A stretch of DNA of 64,000 nucleotides from Gilliamella sp. App6-5 (GTDB taxonomy: Bacteria; Pseudomonadota; Gammaproteobacteria; Enterobacterales; Orbaceae): positions 24,526 to 88,525 of the forward strand of contig NZ_LZGT01000101.1 of assembly GCF_001690525.1 (NCBI RefSeq), written 5' to 3'. Below the pieces are notes generated by a model, which saw nothing but the letters and a program-made list of their open reading frames with translations, ran no database searches and was not told the origin of the DNA. Position 1 is the first letter of the stretch. Every line of letters begins with the position of its first letter. Shown one piece after another: positions 9,152 through 19,049 of this stretch. The translations under genes and the position numbers were made by a program.

Positions 9152-9802
9152 TTAATGCCCCAAATTGTAATTTAGGTTATAGGTAATATACTGAATAAAT
9201 TGATTAAATTTTTCTATCTTTTGAATCTTTAAGTTTTTGTTGATTATGCTATATCACCATTAAAGCGCGTATCACTCTTTCAACTTTTCCATTTGTTTGT
9301 GGGATGACTGGTTTAGTGAATTTTGGGTCTATTAGATGATTATTACACCTTTTAACAAATAGATGTTTGCCTATTCCTTGATATTCATTTACGTTATCCG
9401 AATAAATGGCGGCATAAAACTCCCGTGGAAAATTATCAATGCCAAACAAATAAATATTCTCGTGTCTTTTGTTTCGTTTTATTTTTAAGTAATGATAAAC
9501 GTTTGATGTCAACGTGTAGCATTTCGCCCAGATAGGTTTTTTATAGGGTTTAGCTTGTCGTCTTAATTTATCTTTAATAGATTTTTCAACTTTAACCAGA
9601 TGTTTAATACCAATAACGTTCATTCTTACTGGCTAAAGGGACAAAAAGCTTTAAGTGAGCTTTCTTTAGTATGTGATAAATGGTCTGGCGACTGACCAAA
9701 GCGTTTAGCCAAATCAGTGACGGTTATTTCTTCTTTATGATAGAGGTGCCATATCTCTTGTTTGTGATAAGAAGTTAGTTTTGTTGTTTTATGTATCTTC
9801 AT
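9152..9802 (-). pseudogene. Decayed IS481-type transposase
   Basis: Reading the minus strand from ATG 9802, a helix-turn-helix start (MKIHKTTKLTSYHKQEIW, then VTDLAKRFGQS) is followed by a stop near 9640. A second frame (9623-9249) carries the middle and catalytic part, including YSDNVNEYQG and PQTNGKVERVIRAL. A TAG then stands where the family has a Trp codon (HNQQ continues after it), and a third frame to about 9152 reads like the YNxxxPHxG end. At least one internal stop and two frame changes are needed, so it is inactive. SDNV replaces the usual SDNG. No clear inverted terminal repeats were found. It separates the first GT gene from the rest of the island. Confidence 0.8.
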
Positions 9803-10037
9803 TACCGTAGTTTTTCTTAATTACTGTAAACAACGGGAATAATTCCTACAAATAATTAAATAAATTTAATAACTATTATTAACTATTTTTCTTTCCAAAT
9901 TAGTTGTTTATAGTATAAAATTTCTAACATGAGCTGTAGTATACAATCAATATGCTATTTCATAGCTCCACCTGATTCTCAGTTAAGATATGTTTTTAAT
10001 TTTAAATTTAAAGTAATACAAGAGGTTAATATCTAGT

Positions 10038-11231
10038 ATGAGTTATCTTGATGAGTTGCAAAGAAAAGTCAATAAATATAAAAATAAATATTTTTTTAAC
10101 AATAAAAAAATAGCCATTAAATTAATTTGGTGGAACTTAGTTCAACTATTTAGTCTTAGAAACAAACAAGAAAAGATATCTAAGGACAATTTTAATAAAA
10201 TAGCATTATATTTCTCTGGTGGTATTGGCGATATTTTAATTGGCTTTAACTATGCTTGTTATTTGCTTGAATATTTAAAAAAATGCAATATTAGTATTGA
10301 TATTTACGTTAATAATGCCGGAATGGTAAAAGCATTAGATGGAGGAGCTGATTTTAATATTTATTCAAATACCAGTGAGGAATCCCATAAATATTTATTA
10401 AAGATTGGATTGGTCCGATATCCTCAGATATTAGAGGATAACATTGTTTATTCAAAATATCGTAAAAATGAAAGATTGCTGAAGTTAGTTCAAGTTTATA
10501 GAGAATTTTATGCAAATAATCCCCGCTTTTTTGAATATCTCCCTTTTATGGATGGTATGACAAACCAGTATTCCCTGATTAATGGGCAAAGAAGAATACA
10601 ACAGCCTGATATAGGACATATTTTAAATATTAGTTGTGATTTTAAATATTCACCTAAAGTTTCCCATGAAAAAAGAATTTTAAATAACTTAGGATTAGAG
10701 CCTGGAAGTTATATTACTATCAACAGAGGCGTAGATAATCAAGGCAGTGTAATTGAATCGACAAAATTATGGAATGTAGCTTGTTACAATAAGTTAGTTG
10801 AATTGATTAAAAATAATTTTAAAAATTTTAAAATTATTCAATTAGGTGCTTCTACTGAGCGATGCGAACTAATAAAGAATGTTGATATAAATTTAGTGGG
10901 AGAAACTTCTCTGGATGGACTGAAAGTATTACTTAAAAACTCTATATTACATATTGATAGTGAAGGTGGAATGGTTCATTTGCGAAAAGCACTTAACGGT
11001 GGCGTATCAGTTGTTATTTTTGGCCCTACATTATCAGATTTTTATGGATATGTAACTAATATAAATATTTCATCAAAAGCTTGTCCTTTTAGCTGTGAAT
11101 GGCTAAATGAAACTTGGAGTAAAACCTGTATTAACCGTACTAATAAACATATTTGTATGGAAAGTATAAGCCCTTATGAAGTTTTTAAAGAGGTGAAAAA
11201 AGTTTTAAATCATGATGAAAAGATGCACTAG
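10038..11231 (+). CDS. GT9-like glycosyltransferase with four-cysteine tail, copy A
   Basis: 397 aa. SGGIGDILIGFNYACYLL (about residues 61-78) and HIDSEGGMVHLRKAL with VSVVIFGPT (about 315-345) fit the GT9 heptosyltransferase fold, the latter resembling its ADP-sugar-binding region. The C-terminal 45 residues contain four spaced cysteines (CPFSC, then C in SKTCINR and HICMES), also present in the next gene. The ATG at 10038 has AGAGGT 12 bases upstream. It is a tandem paralog of 11555-12751 with similar start (MSYLDEL / MSYFDKL), so local duplication is likely. Expected role is addition of a sugar to the LOS core; donor and acceptor are unknown. Confidence 0.75.
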   Translation: MSYLDELQRKVNKYKNKYFFNNKKIAIKLIWWNLVQLFSLRNKQEKISKDNFNKIALYFSGGIGDILIGFNYACYLLEYLKKCNISIDIYVNNAGMVKALDGGADFNIYSNTSEESHKYLLKIGLVRYPQILEDNIVYSKYRKNERLLKLVQVYREFYANNPRFFEYLPFMDGMTNQYSLINGQRRIQQPDIGHILNISCDFKYSPKVSHEKRILNNLGLEPGSYITINRGVDNQGSVIESTKLWNVACYNKLVELIKNNFKNFKIIQLGASTERCELIKNVDINLVGETSLDGLKVLLKNSILHIDSEGGMVHLRKALNGGVSVVIFGPTLSDFYGYVTNINISSKACPFSCEWLNETWSKTCINRTNKHICMESISPYEVFKEVKKVLNHDEKMH

Positions 11232-11554
11232 TATATAGTTTCATAATAATTTATTAAATTTTAATTGTTTTGTTAAATAATGTTTTAATGATTTTGCTAT
11301 AATTTATATAGTGATTTAATTTAAGCAATTAGTTTGAATACTAAGTAGTTTTTCTAATAATTTTCTGCACGTTGAGTTATAATGGCTCGCCTTATAGAAA
11401 GAGCGATTTTGTCATGTTATTGGATGTGATTTTAATTATAAAAATTGCTAAAAAGATTAATAGTAACAAAGTTGGCTCAATATAATGCGTATTAATAACT
11501 ATTATTATTAATAATAATAGCTTAAAACATTGGCACGTTATGAGTAAATTAATT
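11232..11554. other. AT-rich gap between the two GT9-like copies
   Basis: No gene is seen. TATAAT at 11378-11383 and 11481-11486 could be -10 elements, but neither has a good -35 at proper spacing. A 22-bp perfect palindrome of A/T-rich sequence lies at 11499-11520. Confidence 0.4.
11499..11520. repeat. 22-bp perfect A/T palindrome
   Basis: CTATTATTATT followed directly by AATAATAATAG. It consists of simple triplet repeats and lies 35 bases before the GT copy B start. It may form a weak hairpin; function unknown. Confidence 0.4.
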
Positions 11555-12751
11555 ATGAGCTACTTCGATAAATTACAGCAAAAAGTCAATAAATATAAAT
11601 TGCTTTATTCTAATAAACATAAAAAAGCTGCAATAAAATTGATATGGTGGAATTTCTGCAAGCTTTTTGAGTTTAAATTAGGTTCACAATTTAATAAATC
11701 ACGTAAAACTCAATATAGGTTAGATAGAATATCATTTTTTGTCACTGGAGGCATCGGTGATATATTGATTAGTTTTAATTATTGTTCTTATCTATTAGCA
11801 TTTTTGAAAGATGAAATTAAATGTATCGATATTTTTGTACAAAATCAATTTTTAGTTCAAGAATTAATAGGAGATTCCTGTTTTAATGTTTATCCTGTAA
11901 CAGAGTGGAACCAAGATGAAAGTATTTATTTATTAGACTTCAGAATCGATCGTTTTCCTTTTATTGTTAATAACCATTTATCATTAATAGATGCTAATTC
12001 AAATCCGAAAACAAGGGAATTAGTTAAATTGTATGAGGAATTCTACCAATTAAATAAAAAAATTGTTTATCAACCACCTCAAATTGATTCTTTAAGTATT
12101 CAATACTCTATTATAAATAGGCAAAATAGAATGCAGCAGCCTGATATTTATGGTTATTTGAATATTTCTGGTGATAATTACAAATTTGTACCCTCTATTT
12201 TTAACGATAAAGAGGTTTTAAAAGCATTTGGTTTACATGAGGGAAAATTTATTACTCTTAATCGAGGCGTTGACGGAACAAATCCTCATTGTGAATCAAC
12301 AAAACTTTATCCACTTGATTATTACAATTCTCTTGTTAAGCTAATAAAAAGTGAATTTAAAGAATATAAAATTGTGCAATTAGGTGTTTCAGCAGATAGA
12401 TGTCAGTTCATCGATGATGTTGATCTAAATTTAGTAGGGAAAACTTCATTAAATCAATTAAAAGCAATTTTAAAAAATTCATTTTTGCATATTGATGGAG
12501 AAGGTGGAATGGTTCATTTACGTAAATCTTTAAATGGAAGCGTTTCAGTAGTCATTTTTGGACCTACATCATCAAATTTTTATGGTTATTCAAATAATGT
12601 AAATATTTCTTCCAATGCATGTCCCGTTAGTTGTGAATGGATAAATGATAATTGGGCATCGTATTGTATAAATAAACAAAATAATCATACTTGTATGAAA
12701 AGTATTAAACCAATTCTTATCTTTGAAGAAATTAAAAAAATATTAAAATAG
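11555..12751 (+). CDS. GT9-like glycosyltransferase with four-cysteine tail, copy B
   Basis: 398 aa from the ATG at 11555. The frame also opens at 11540, but 11555 aligns with the start of copy A. It shares with copy A the VTGGIGDILISFNY block, the QQPDI region near the middle, LNRGVDG, the HIDGEGGMVHLRKSL / VVIFGPT block and the four-cysteine tail (CPVSC, YCINK, HTCMKS). Cytoplasmic, with no membrane segment. It lies 21 bases before hldE, with which it is probably transcribed; HldE makes the activated heptose precursor, which suits a heptosyltransferase role, but this is inference. Confidence 0.75.
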   Translation: MSYFDKLQQKVNKYKLLYSNKHKKAAIKLIWWNFCKLFEFKLGSQFNKSRKTQYRLDRISFFVTGGIGDILISFNYCSYLLAFLKDEIKCIDIFVQNQFLVQELIGDSCFNVYPVTEWNQDESIYLLDFRIDRFPFIVNNHLSLIDANSNPKTRELVKLYEEFYQLNKKIVYQPPQIDSLSIQYSIINRQNRMQQPDIYGYLNISGDNYKFVPSIFNDKEVLKAFGLHEGKFITLNRGVDGTNPHCESTKLYPLDYYNSLVKLIKSEFKEYKIVQLGVSADRCQFIDDVDLNLVGKTSLNQLKAILKNSFLHIDGEGGMVHLRKSLNGSVSVVIFGPTSSNFYGYSNNVNISSNACPVSCEWINDNWASYCINKQNNHTCMKSIKPILIFEEIKKILK

Positions 12752-12772
12752 TAAAATTGGGGGATATAGCAA

Positions 12773-14257
12773 ATGAATGAATTTTATTCTTACCTAGATA
12801 AATTTAAATACACAAAAGTTACGGTTATTGGCGATATTATGCTAGACCGCTTTCTATATGGGACGGTTGATCGTATATCACCTGAAGCACCTGTACCAAT
12901 TTTTAAATTGGATCGTGAGGAAGTCATGTTAGGTGGAGCAGGTAATGTTGCTGCTAATTTGGCAAAACTAGGTTGTAAACCAACATTCTTAGGATTTGTT
13001 GGTTGTGATGTAAATGGTAAACTTGTTGCTTCACTATTAAAAAGTGCAGGCAGTCATAGTCATCTTTATAGTTTAAAAAATCATCCCACCATTATCAAAA
13101 CAAGATTTATTGCAAATCATAATCATTTACTTCGTGCTGATGAAGAGAAGTTATTACCTTTTATACCTGAATTATTGCCCAAGTTTTATAAATTAGTTAT
13201 GCAGGCAATTAAGATGACAGATATTGTCCTATTATCCGATTATAATAAAGGTATTTTGAATCAAGAAACCACACAAATGATTATTAACCTGTGTAATGAA
13301 TTTAATATTCCCGTTATTGTTGATCCAAAGGGCAACGATTATTCTAAATATCGTGGCGCTACTTTGATTAAACCTAATATCAAAGAGTTTTTTGATGCAA
13401 CTGGTATTAGGCTTAATCCTGAAAAAGCTGATTTTGATGACGAGTTGAAACGAGGTGCAGATATTATTTTCCAACGATATGGTATAAAAAATATTATAGT
13501 TACGTTGAGTGAATATGGAATGGCTTATATATCTTGTGAAGATAAAAACTGTATCGTTAAAATACCAACTGAAGCTAAAGAAGTTTTTGATGTTTCTGGG
13601 GCTGGAGATACATCTTTAGCTACTTTAGGTATTGCATTAGGGGCAAAAATACCTTTAGCCCAAGCTATGCAATTAGCTAATATTGCATCAGGGATAGTTG
13701 TTGGTAAATTAGGCACAGCTACAGTGTCTTTTGAAGAATTAAAACATAAATTATCGGCAAAAAAATATCAAAATCACTGTTGTGATACAAATAAATACAT
13801 TAGCCTTAAAGAAGTCAAACCAATTATTCGTAATTTACAAAAACAAGGTAAAAAAATAGGTTTTACTAATGGGTGCTTTGACTTATTGCATTTAGGGCAT
13901 TTAAGTTCTCTTACGCAAACGAAAAAGCTATGTGATATTTTAGTCGTTGGTGTTAATTCTGATGAGTCGATAAAAAAGTATAAAGGTAATGATAGACCTA
14001 TTCAGGATCAAAATACGAGAGCTACATTACTTGCATCTCTTGAGTTTGTTGATTATGTTATCGTTTTTAACGATGATGATGCTAGTTGTTTAGTTGATGA
14101 ACTTCGCCCAGATATCATTGCTAAAGAGGGATATTCTGTAGATAATTGGCCAGAAGCACAGAAAGTAATTGGTTATGGTGGCAAAGCAATAATACTTGAG
14201 CGAGTCGAAGGTTATTCAACATCTCAGCTTGTTGCTAAATGTAAAGAAAAGGCTTAG
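12773..14257 (+). CDS. hldE: Bifunctional heptose-7-phosphate kinase / heptose-1-phosphate adenylyltransferase
   Basis: Makes ADP-D-glycero-D-manno-heptose for the LPS inner core together with GmhA, GmhB and HldD. 494 aa. The kinase domain (PfkB/ribokinase type) occupies about residues 1-325 with GGAGNVAANL and the anion-hole motif DVSGAGDTSLA. The cytidylyltransferase-like domain begins near residue 362 with FTNGCFDLLHLGHL, including the HxGH motif. Start ATG 12773 follows GGGGGA. It sits inside the LOS island next to presumed heptosyltransferases. It is somewhat longer than E. coli HldE (477 aa), and both domains look complete. Confidence 0.96.
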   Translation: MNEFYSYLDKFKYTKVTVIGDIMLDRFLYGTVDRISPEAPVPIFKLDREEVMLGGAGNVAANLAKLGCKPTFLGFVGCDVNGKLVASLLKSAGSHSHLYSLKNHPTIIKTRFIANHNHLLRADEEKLLPFIPELLPKFYKLVMQAIKMTDIVLLSDYNKGILNQETTQMIINLCNEFNIPVIVDPKGNDYSKYRGATLIKPNIKEFFDATGIRLNPEKADFDDELKRGADIIFQRYGIKNIIVTLSEYGMAYISCEDKNCIVKIPTEAKEVFDVSGAGDTSLATLGIALGAKIPLAQAMQLANIASGIVVGKLGTATVSFEELKHKLSAKKYQNHCCDTNKYISLKEVKPIIRNLQKQGKKIGFTNGCFDLLHLGHLSSLTQTKKLCDILVVGVNSDESIKKYKGNDRPIQDQNTRATLLASLEFVDYVIVFNDDDASCLVDELRPDIIAKEGYSVDNWPEAQKVIGYGGKAIILERVEGYSTSQLVAKCKEKA

Positions 14258-14426
14258 ATTAATAAGTGAAACTATGCATTTTAAATATATGAAAATTTTG
14301 TGTAAATAGTTTATTCTTAAACGATAAAAAGCTTATTAATATAATCCATAAAATAGCTATAAAACTAACGAGATATGTTTATTTATAGTATAATGGGCTT
14401 TATTTTATAAACTACTAGTTAACCCT

Positions 14427-16163
14427 ATGTCGGATAAATATACTACTTGGAAAACACTTCGGTTGCTTTGGCCTTTTGTCGCGCCATATAAGAAAGCATT
14501 AATTGTTGCAATATTTGGTTTATTATTAAATGCGGCTACGGATGCCTCTCTTATATCTCTGACTAAACCGCTGCTAGATTATGGATTGATGGATAAGAAT
14601 TACTCTCTTTTAATGATAATTGCATTATTGATTATTGGTTTAATCGCATTGAGAGGGCTTTCTAATTATGCTTCAACATATTGTCTTTCTTGGTTATCTG
14701 GTAAAGTTGTGACTAAATTTAGACAGTTGATTTTCAACCATTTAGTTAGAAGTCCAGTTAGTTTTCATGATAAAAGTTCTGTCGGCGATCTTGTTTCTGT
14801 TATTACATTTAATACTCAGTTATTATCTAAAGCATCTTCTGATGCTTTAATAATATTAGTCCGTGAAATTACATATGCTATTGGTTTATGTTGTGTTATG
14901 TTTTATGGTAGTTGGAGATTGGCATTAGTTTTATTTATTATCGTACCTTTAATTATTTTTATTGCACAATTTATTGCTAAAAAATTTAGAGAAACAATAA
15001 AATCTATGCAAAAAGGTATGGGTGAAATAACTACTGCGGCTGATGAAATGTTAAATGGACATAAAGAAGTTTTAATTTTTAATGCAAAGGATTATGAGAA
15101 GCGCAATTTTGGCCAAATAACAGATATTGTTCGAAGAGGTGTGTTAAAAATAGAATTAGTATCAAGATTATCAACACCGATTATCCAGTTAATCGCAACT
15201 CTTGGATTGGGTTTCATATTGTATCTTGTTGCGAGTGAAAGCTTAGATATTACACCGGGATCATTTACTGTTGTTTTTTCGGCAATGGTAGCTGTTATGC
15301 GTCCACTTCGAGAACTAACTAGCCTACATGTTGAATTACAAAAAGGTGCAATTGCTTGTGAGTCCTTATTTGGCATTTTAAATGCTCCACAGGAAGAAGA
15401 TAATGGCACTATTGTAAAAGAGAAAGTAAAAGGAAGTATTGAATTTAAAAATGTTACTTATACTTATCCTACACGAAATATGCCTTCGCTTATTGATATT
15501 AGTTTTAGTATCAAAGAGGGGCAAACGGTTGCGTTAGTTGGTCGATCGGGTGCGGGTAAATCAACAATTGCAAGTTTAATTCCTAGATTCTATGATGTTT
15601 CACAAGGAGAAATTCTCTTGGATTCTATTAATATCAAGGATTATAAGTTAAAGTCATTACGAGAACAAATTGGTTATGTATCGCAGCGTGTACATTTATT
15701 CAATGGTAGTATTGCTGATAATATTGCTTATGGCGAAAAAGGACTACATTCTCGAGAGGCTATAATAAAGGCAGCTAAATTAGCAAATGCATTAGAGTTT
15801 ATTGATAAATTACAAGATGGTATAGATACTGAAATTGGCGATAATGGTGTTTTATTATCTGGTGGACAAAGGCAAAGAATTGCAATTGCTCGGGTTCTTT
15901 TACGCAATAATCCAATATTAATTTTAGATGAAGCCACTTCTGCCTTAGATAATGAATCTGAACGGTTGGTTCAAGAAGCTATTGAGACATTACAAAAAGA
16001 TCGTACTTCTATCATTATCGCACATCGTTTATCGACAATAAAAAAAGCAGATCGGATTATTGTTATTAATGACGGTAAAATTGTTGAAGATGGTAATCAT
16101 GAATCGCTTATTACTCAAAAGGGACTTTATTCTCAAATGTATAAAATGCAATTTAATTCTTAA
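14427..16163 (+). CDS. msbA: MsbA-type lipid A/LOS flippase ABC transporter, copy 1
   Basis: A half-transporter ABC exporter that flips core-lipid A across the inner membrane as a homodimer. 578 aa. Six-helix membrane domain at about residues 20-310, then the nucleotide-binding domain with Walker A GRSGAGKST, Q loop YVSQRVHLF, signature LSGGQRQRIAIAR, Walker B ILILDEATSALD and the His switch IIAHRLST. All are intact. The phrase FNHLVRSPVSFHDKSSVGDL matches MsbA's intracellular loop pattern. It is followed 28 bases later by a second full MsbA-like gene, an unusual tandem arrangement, and no lpxK follows as in E. coli. Confidence 0.92.
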   Translation: MSDKYTTWKTLRLLWPFVAPYKKALIVAIFGLLLNAATDASLISLTKPLLDYGLMDKNYSLLMIIALLIIGLIALRGLSNYASTYCLSWLSGKVVTKFRQLIFNHLVRSPVSFHDKSSVGDLVSVITFNTQLLSKASSDALIILVREITYAIGLCCVMFYGSWRLALVLFIIVPLIIFIAQFIAKKFRETIKSMQKGMGEITTAADEMLNGHKEVLIFNAKDYEKRNFGQITDIVRRGVLKIELVSRLSTPIIQLIATLGLGFILYLVASESLDITPGSFTVVFSAMVAVMRPLRELTSLHVELQKGAIACESLFGILNAPQEEDNGTIVKEKVKGSIEFKNVTYTYPTRNMPSLIDISFSIKEGQTVALVGRSGAGKSTIASLIPRFYDVSQGEILLDSINIKDYKLKSLREQIGYVSQRVHLFNGSIADNIAYGEKGLHSREAIIKAAKLANALEFIDKLQDGIDTEIGDNGVLLSGGQRQRIAIARVLLRNNPILILDEATSALDNESERLVQEAIETLQKDRTSIIIAHRLSTIKKADRIIVINDGKIVEDGNHESLITQKGLYSQMYKMQFNS

Positions 16164-16191
16164 TATTAATAATTTATTTATAAAGAAAAAT

Positions 16192-17961
16192 ATGACTAAA
16201 AATAATCTTAAAGCACCTAATGATATAGATAAAGATTCGTCTACGTGGAACACTTTTTTAAAATTGTGGCCATATGTTATTGAGCATAAACTGGTTTTAT
16301 TTCTATCTATTATATTGCTTTTTTTAAGTGCTTTTGCTGATACATCTTTAATTGCAATTTTAAAACCTTTATTGGATAGAGGGTTTAGTGACGGTGATAA
16401 GAGTTTCTTATTAATAGCACCAGTATATATTTTTGGTTTGGTGTTATTACGAGGACTTGCCAATTATGGCTATTCTGTTTTTCTTTCATTGATTTCAGGT
16501 AAAATCGTGATGAGAATCAGACAAAGGCTTTTTAATCATTTTGTTGATTCGCCTGTGAGTTATTATGATCAAAATTCAAATGGAAGATTATTATCGCGCA
16601 TAACTTATGATACAGATCAAGTTGCGTCATCGTCATCTGATGCGTTAATAGTTATTATTAGAGAATCAGCATTTATTTGCGGTCTATTTTATACTATGTT
16701 TTACAATAGTTGGCAGCTATCGTTGTCTCTTGTTATTATTACTCCTATTGTAATAGCTTTAATTACTTTTATTTCTGTAAAGTTTCGGCGATTAGCTAAG
16801 AATATGCAAAACTCTATGGGTAATGTGACTATGTCAGTGGAGCAAATGTTGAAAGGACATCGAGAAATAATTGTATTTGGTGCTCAAAATGAAGAATCAA
16901 AAAACTTCGAAAAGATAAGTAATAAATTTCGTCGCGATGGTATGCGATTAGTTTCTATTTCTGCTTTATCAACTCCCATCGTCCAATTAGTGATTTCTTT
17001 CGCTATCGCTTTTGTTTTGCTAACTGCAAGTAATCCTGATTTGAATATTACACCTGGTGAGTTTACTGTTGTTTTTTCATCATTAGTGGCACTTATGCAA
17101 CCTATTAAAAGCTTAACAAGCGTCAATGCTAGTTTTCAAAAAGGTATGGCTGCTTGTCAGACGTTATTCGCTATTTTAGAACAACCTACAGAAAAAGATA
17201 ATGGAAAAATAAATATTGATCGTGTAAAGGGGAATATCGAATTCAAACATGTGAATTTTTCTTATGAAACTAGGCAACAACCAGCTATACAAGATATTAA
17301 TTTTTCAGTGACTGCAGGAAAAACAGTTGCTTTTGTTGGTCGCTCAGGATCAGGCAAAACAACTATCACAAGTTTACTCGCACGTTTTTATGATATTACA
17401 GAAGGTGAAATTCTGATAGATGGATGTAATATTAAAGATCTAACTTTATTTTGTTTGAGAAATCAACTTGGATTAGTGTCCCAAAATGTTTACCTTTTCA
17501 ATGATACTATTGCAAATAATATCGCATATGGTCGACTTGATCGTTATTCGCAATCTCAGATAGAAGAGGCAGCAAAGAAAGCGTTTGCTTACGATTTTAT
17601 CATGAAATTTGAAAAAGGATTTGATACAAAAGTAGGAGAAAGCGGTGTATTATTATCAGGAGGACAGCGTCAACGTATTGCAATCGCAAGAGCATTATTG
17701 CGCGATAGCCCAATTTTAATATTAGATGAGGCAACATCAGCATTAGATACAGAATCAGAACGTGCTATCCAAACAGCATTAGATGAATTGCAAAAAGGTA
17801 GAACTTGTCTAGTTATTGCTCATCGGTTATCAACTATTGAGAATGCAGATGAAATTTTAGTACTTGATAATGGACATATTGTTGAACAAGGTAACCATAA
17901 TACGTTGTTAAATAAAAAAGGGATATATTATAATTTATATACTGGGAAACAGTTTAAATAG
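16192..17961 (+). CDS. msbA: MsbA-type ABC exporter, copy 2
   Basis: 589 aa from the ATG at 16192; the frame is open from 16060, but that part overlaps copy 1 and is not family-like. Same architecture as copy 1: six-helix domain about 35-325, then Walker A GRSGSGKTT, Q loop LVSQNVYLF, signature LSGGQRQRIAIAR, Walker B ILILDEATSALD and VIAHRLST, all complete. Divergence from copy 1 is considerable in the membrane domain, so it is an old duplication or an acquired paralog. It could form its own homodimer for another glycolipid or a heterodimer with copy 1. GT genes follow it. Confidence 0.88.
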   Translation: MTKNNLKAPNDIDKDSSTWNTFLKLWPYVIEHKLVLFLSIILLFLSAFADTSLIAILKPLLDRGFSDGDKSFLLIAPVYIFGLVLLRGLANYGYSVFLSLISGKIVMRIRQRLFNHFVDSPVSYYDQNSNGRLLSRITYDTDQVASSSSDALIVIIRESAFICGLFYTMFYNSWQLSLSLVIITPIVIALITFISVKFRRLAKNMQNSMGNVTMSVEQMLKGHREIIVFGAQNEESKNFEKISNKFRRDGMRLVSISALSTPIVQLVISFAIAFVLLTASNPDLNITPGEFTVVFSSLVALMQPIKSLTSVNASFQKGMAACQTLFAILEQPTEKDNGKINIDRVKGNIEFKHVNFSYETRQQPAIQDINFSVTAGKTVAFVGRSGSGKTTITSLLARFYDITEGEILIDGCNIKDLTLFCLRNQLGLVSQNVYLFNDTIANNIAYGRLDRYSQSQIEEAAKKAFAYDFIMKFEKGFDTKVGESGVLLSGGQRQRIAIARALLRDSPILILDEATSALDTESERAIQTALDELQKGRTCLVIAHRLSTIENADEILVLDNGHIVEQGNHNTLLNKKGIYYNLYTGKQFK

Positions 17962-18092
17962 TCTAATTATAGCGGTTGTCTATCATCTAAAAATAGATAA
18001 ACTTTACTTTTTTTATCTGGAAAGAGCCATTATGTTATGCCTAAATAAAACTGCTATAGGTAGTAAATGAGAGATAATGGAAATAACTTTAA

Positions 18093-19049
18093 ATGAATGA
18101 TGGAAAAGATAGCATTAATATTGCGTTTTGTTCGGATAGAAACTATTTAAAATACGTAGCTATGGCTATTCAATCAATTTATTTTAACAATTTGAATAAT
18201 TCTTTAAAATTTCATGTTTTTCTTTATGACGTTTTACAAGAAGATATAGATAAATTGAAACAGATGTGTTTGGATATTAGTATTTATTCTATACCTAAAG
18301 AGTTTTTGGATAAGTATGATAATGAGCATGCTATTAAACATTTAAACCGCTCAATGTACATTCGACTTCTTGTTCCTCGATTACTGAAAGAAAAAGTTGA
18401 TAAATTAATTTATTTAGATGCCGATATACTTTGTTTTAAAGATATTTCAGCTATTAATAATATTAATATTGATAATGTTATTTGTGCTGCAAGCGTTGAT
18501 TCCTTAAATAAAGAAAATGTACATAGCAATGTGAAACGTTTAAATTTATCTACAACTAATTATTTTAATTCTGGGTTTTTATATATAAATATAAAGAGAT
18601 GGAATGATTTTCATACTGAAGAAAAAGTTAATGATATTATTTTAGAGCATAGGGAACAGTTACTTTATCCAGATCAAGATGCCCTTAATATAGTATTGCA
18701 AAATAACGTATTAATCATAGAGCCAAATTGGAATTTTTTATTTACTTGGGTTGCAGATAAAAATCAAAATAAGTTTTTAGAATCCGAAAGCGTTATACCT
18801 TATTTTATTCATTTTACAGGCGCAAGAAAACCTTGGTACCTAGAACATTTAGGTGTAGCTCAGGATTGGTATGTTTTTTATAAACATTTTACTCCATGGA
18901 GATCTTGTCGGCTTGAAAGTTATAAAGATAAAATGAGAATGACTGATTATAGAATATATGCAAAAAGATTTCTAAAACAAGGTCATGTATTTAAGGCCAT
19001 AAAATATACTTTTTTATACGTGAAATTAAAAGTTAATAAAAGAAGTTAA
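18093..19049 (+). CDS. GT8-family LPS/LOS glycosyltransferase
   Basis: 318 aa. The retaining glycosyltransferase family 8 pattern is clear: INIAFCSDRNYLKYVAMAIQS at the start, the metal-binding DxD as LDADILC (Asp109/Asp111), NYFNSGFLYINIKRW, and HFTGARKPW near residue 250. This is the pattern of LPS core glucosyl- and galactosyltransferases such as WaaI/WaaJ; UDP-glucose or UDP-galactose is the probable donor, but I cannot choose. A basic C-terminal tail (residues 290-318) probably attaches to the membrane. Its TAA overlaps the next start (TAATG), implying translational coupling. Confidence 0.88.
   Translation: MNDGKDSINIAFCSDRNYLKYVAMAIQSIYFNNLNNSLKFHVFLYDVLQEDIDKLKQMCLDISIYSIPKEFLDKYDNEHAIKHLNRSMYIRLLVPRLLKEKVDKLIYLDADILCFKDISAINNINIDNVICAASVDSLNKENVHSNVKRLNLSTTNYFNSGFLYINIKRWNDFHTEEKVNDIILEHREQLLYPDQDALNIVLQNNVLIIEPNWNFLFTWVADKNQNKFLESESVIPYFIHFTGARKPWYLEHLGVAQDWYVFYKHFTPWRSCRLESYKDKMRMTDYRIYAKRFLKQGHVFKAIKYTFLYVKLKVNKRS

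Noticed and set aside
11414..11485. 23-codon hydrophobic frame in the gap before GT copy B
   Set aside because: No ribosome-binding site or family resemblance; expected by chance in AT-rich DNA.
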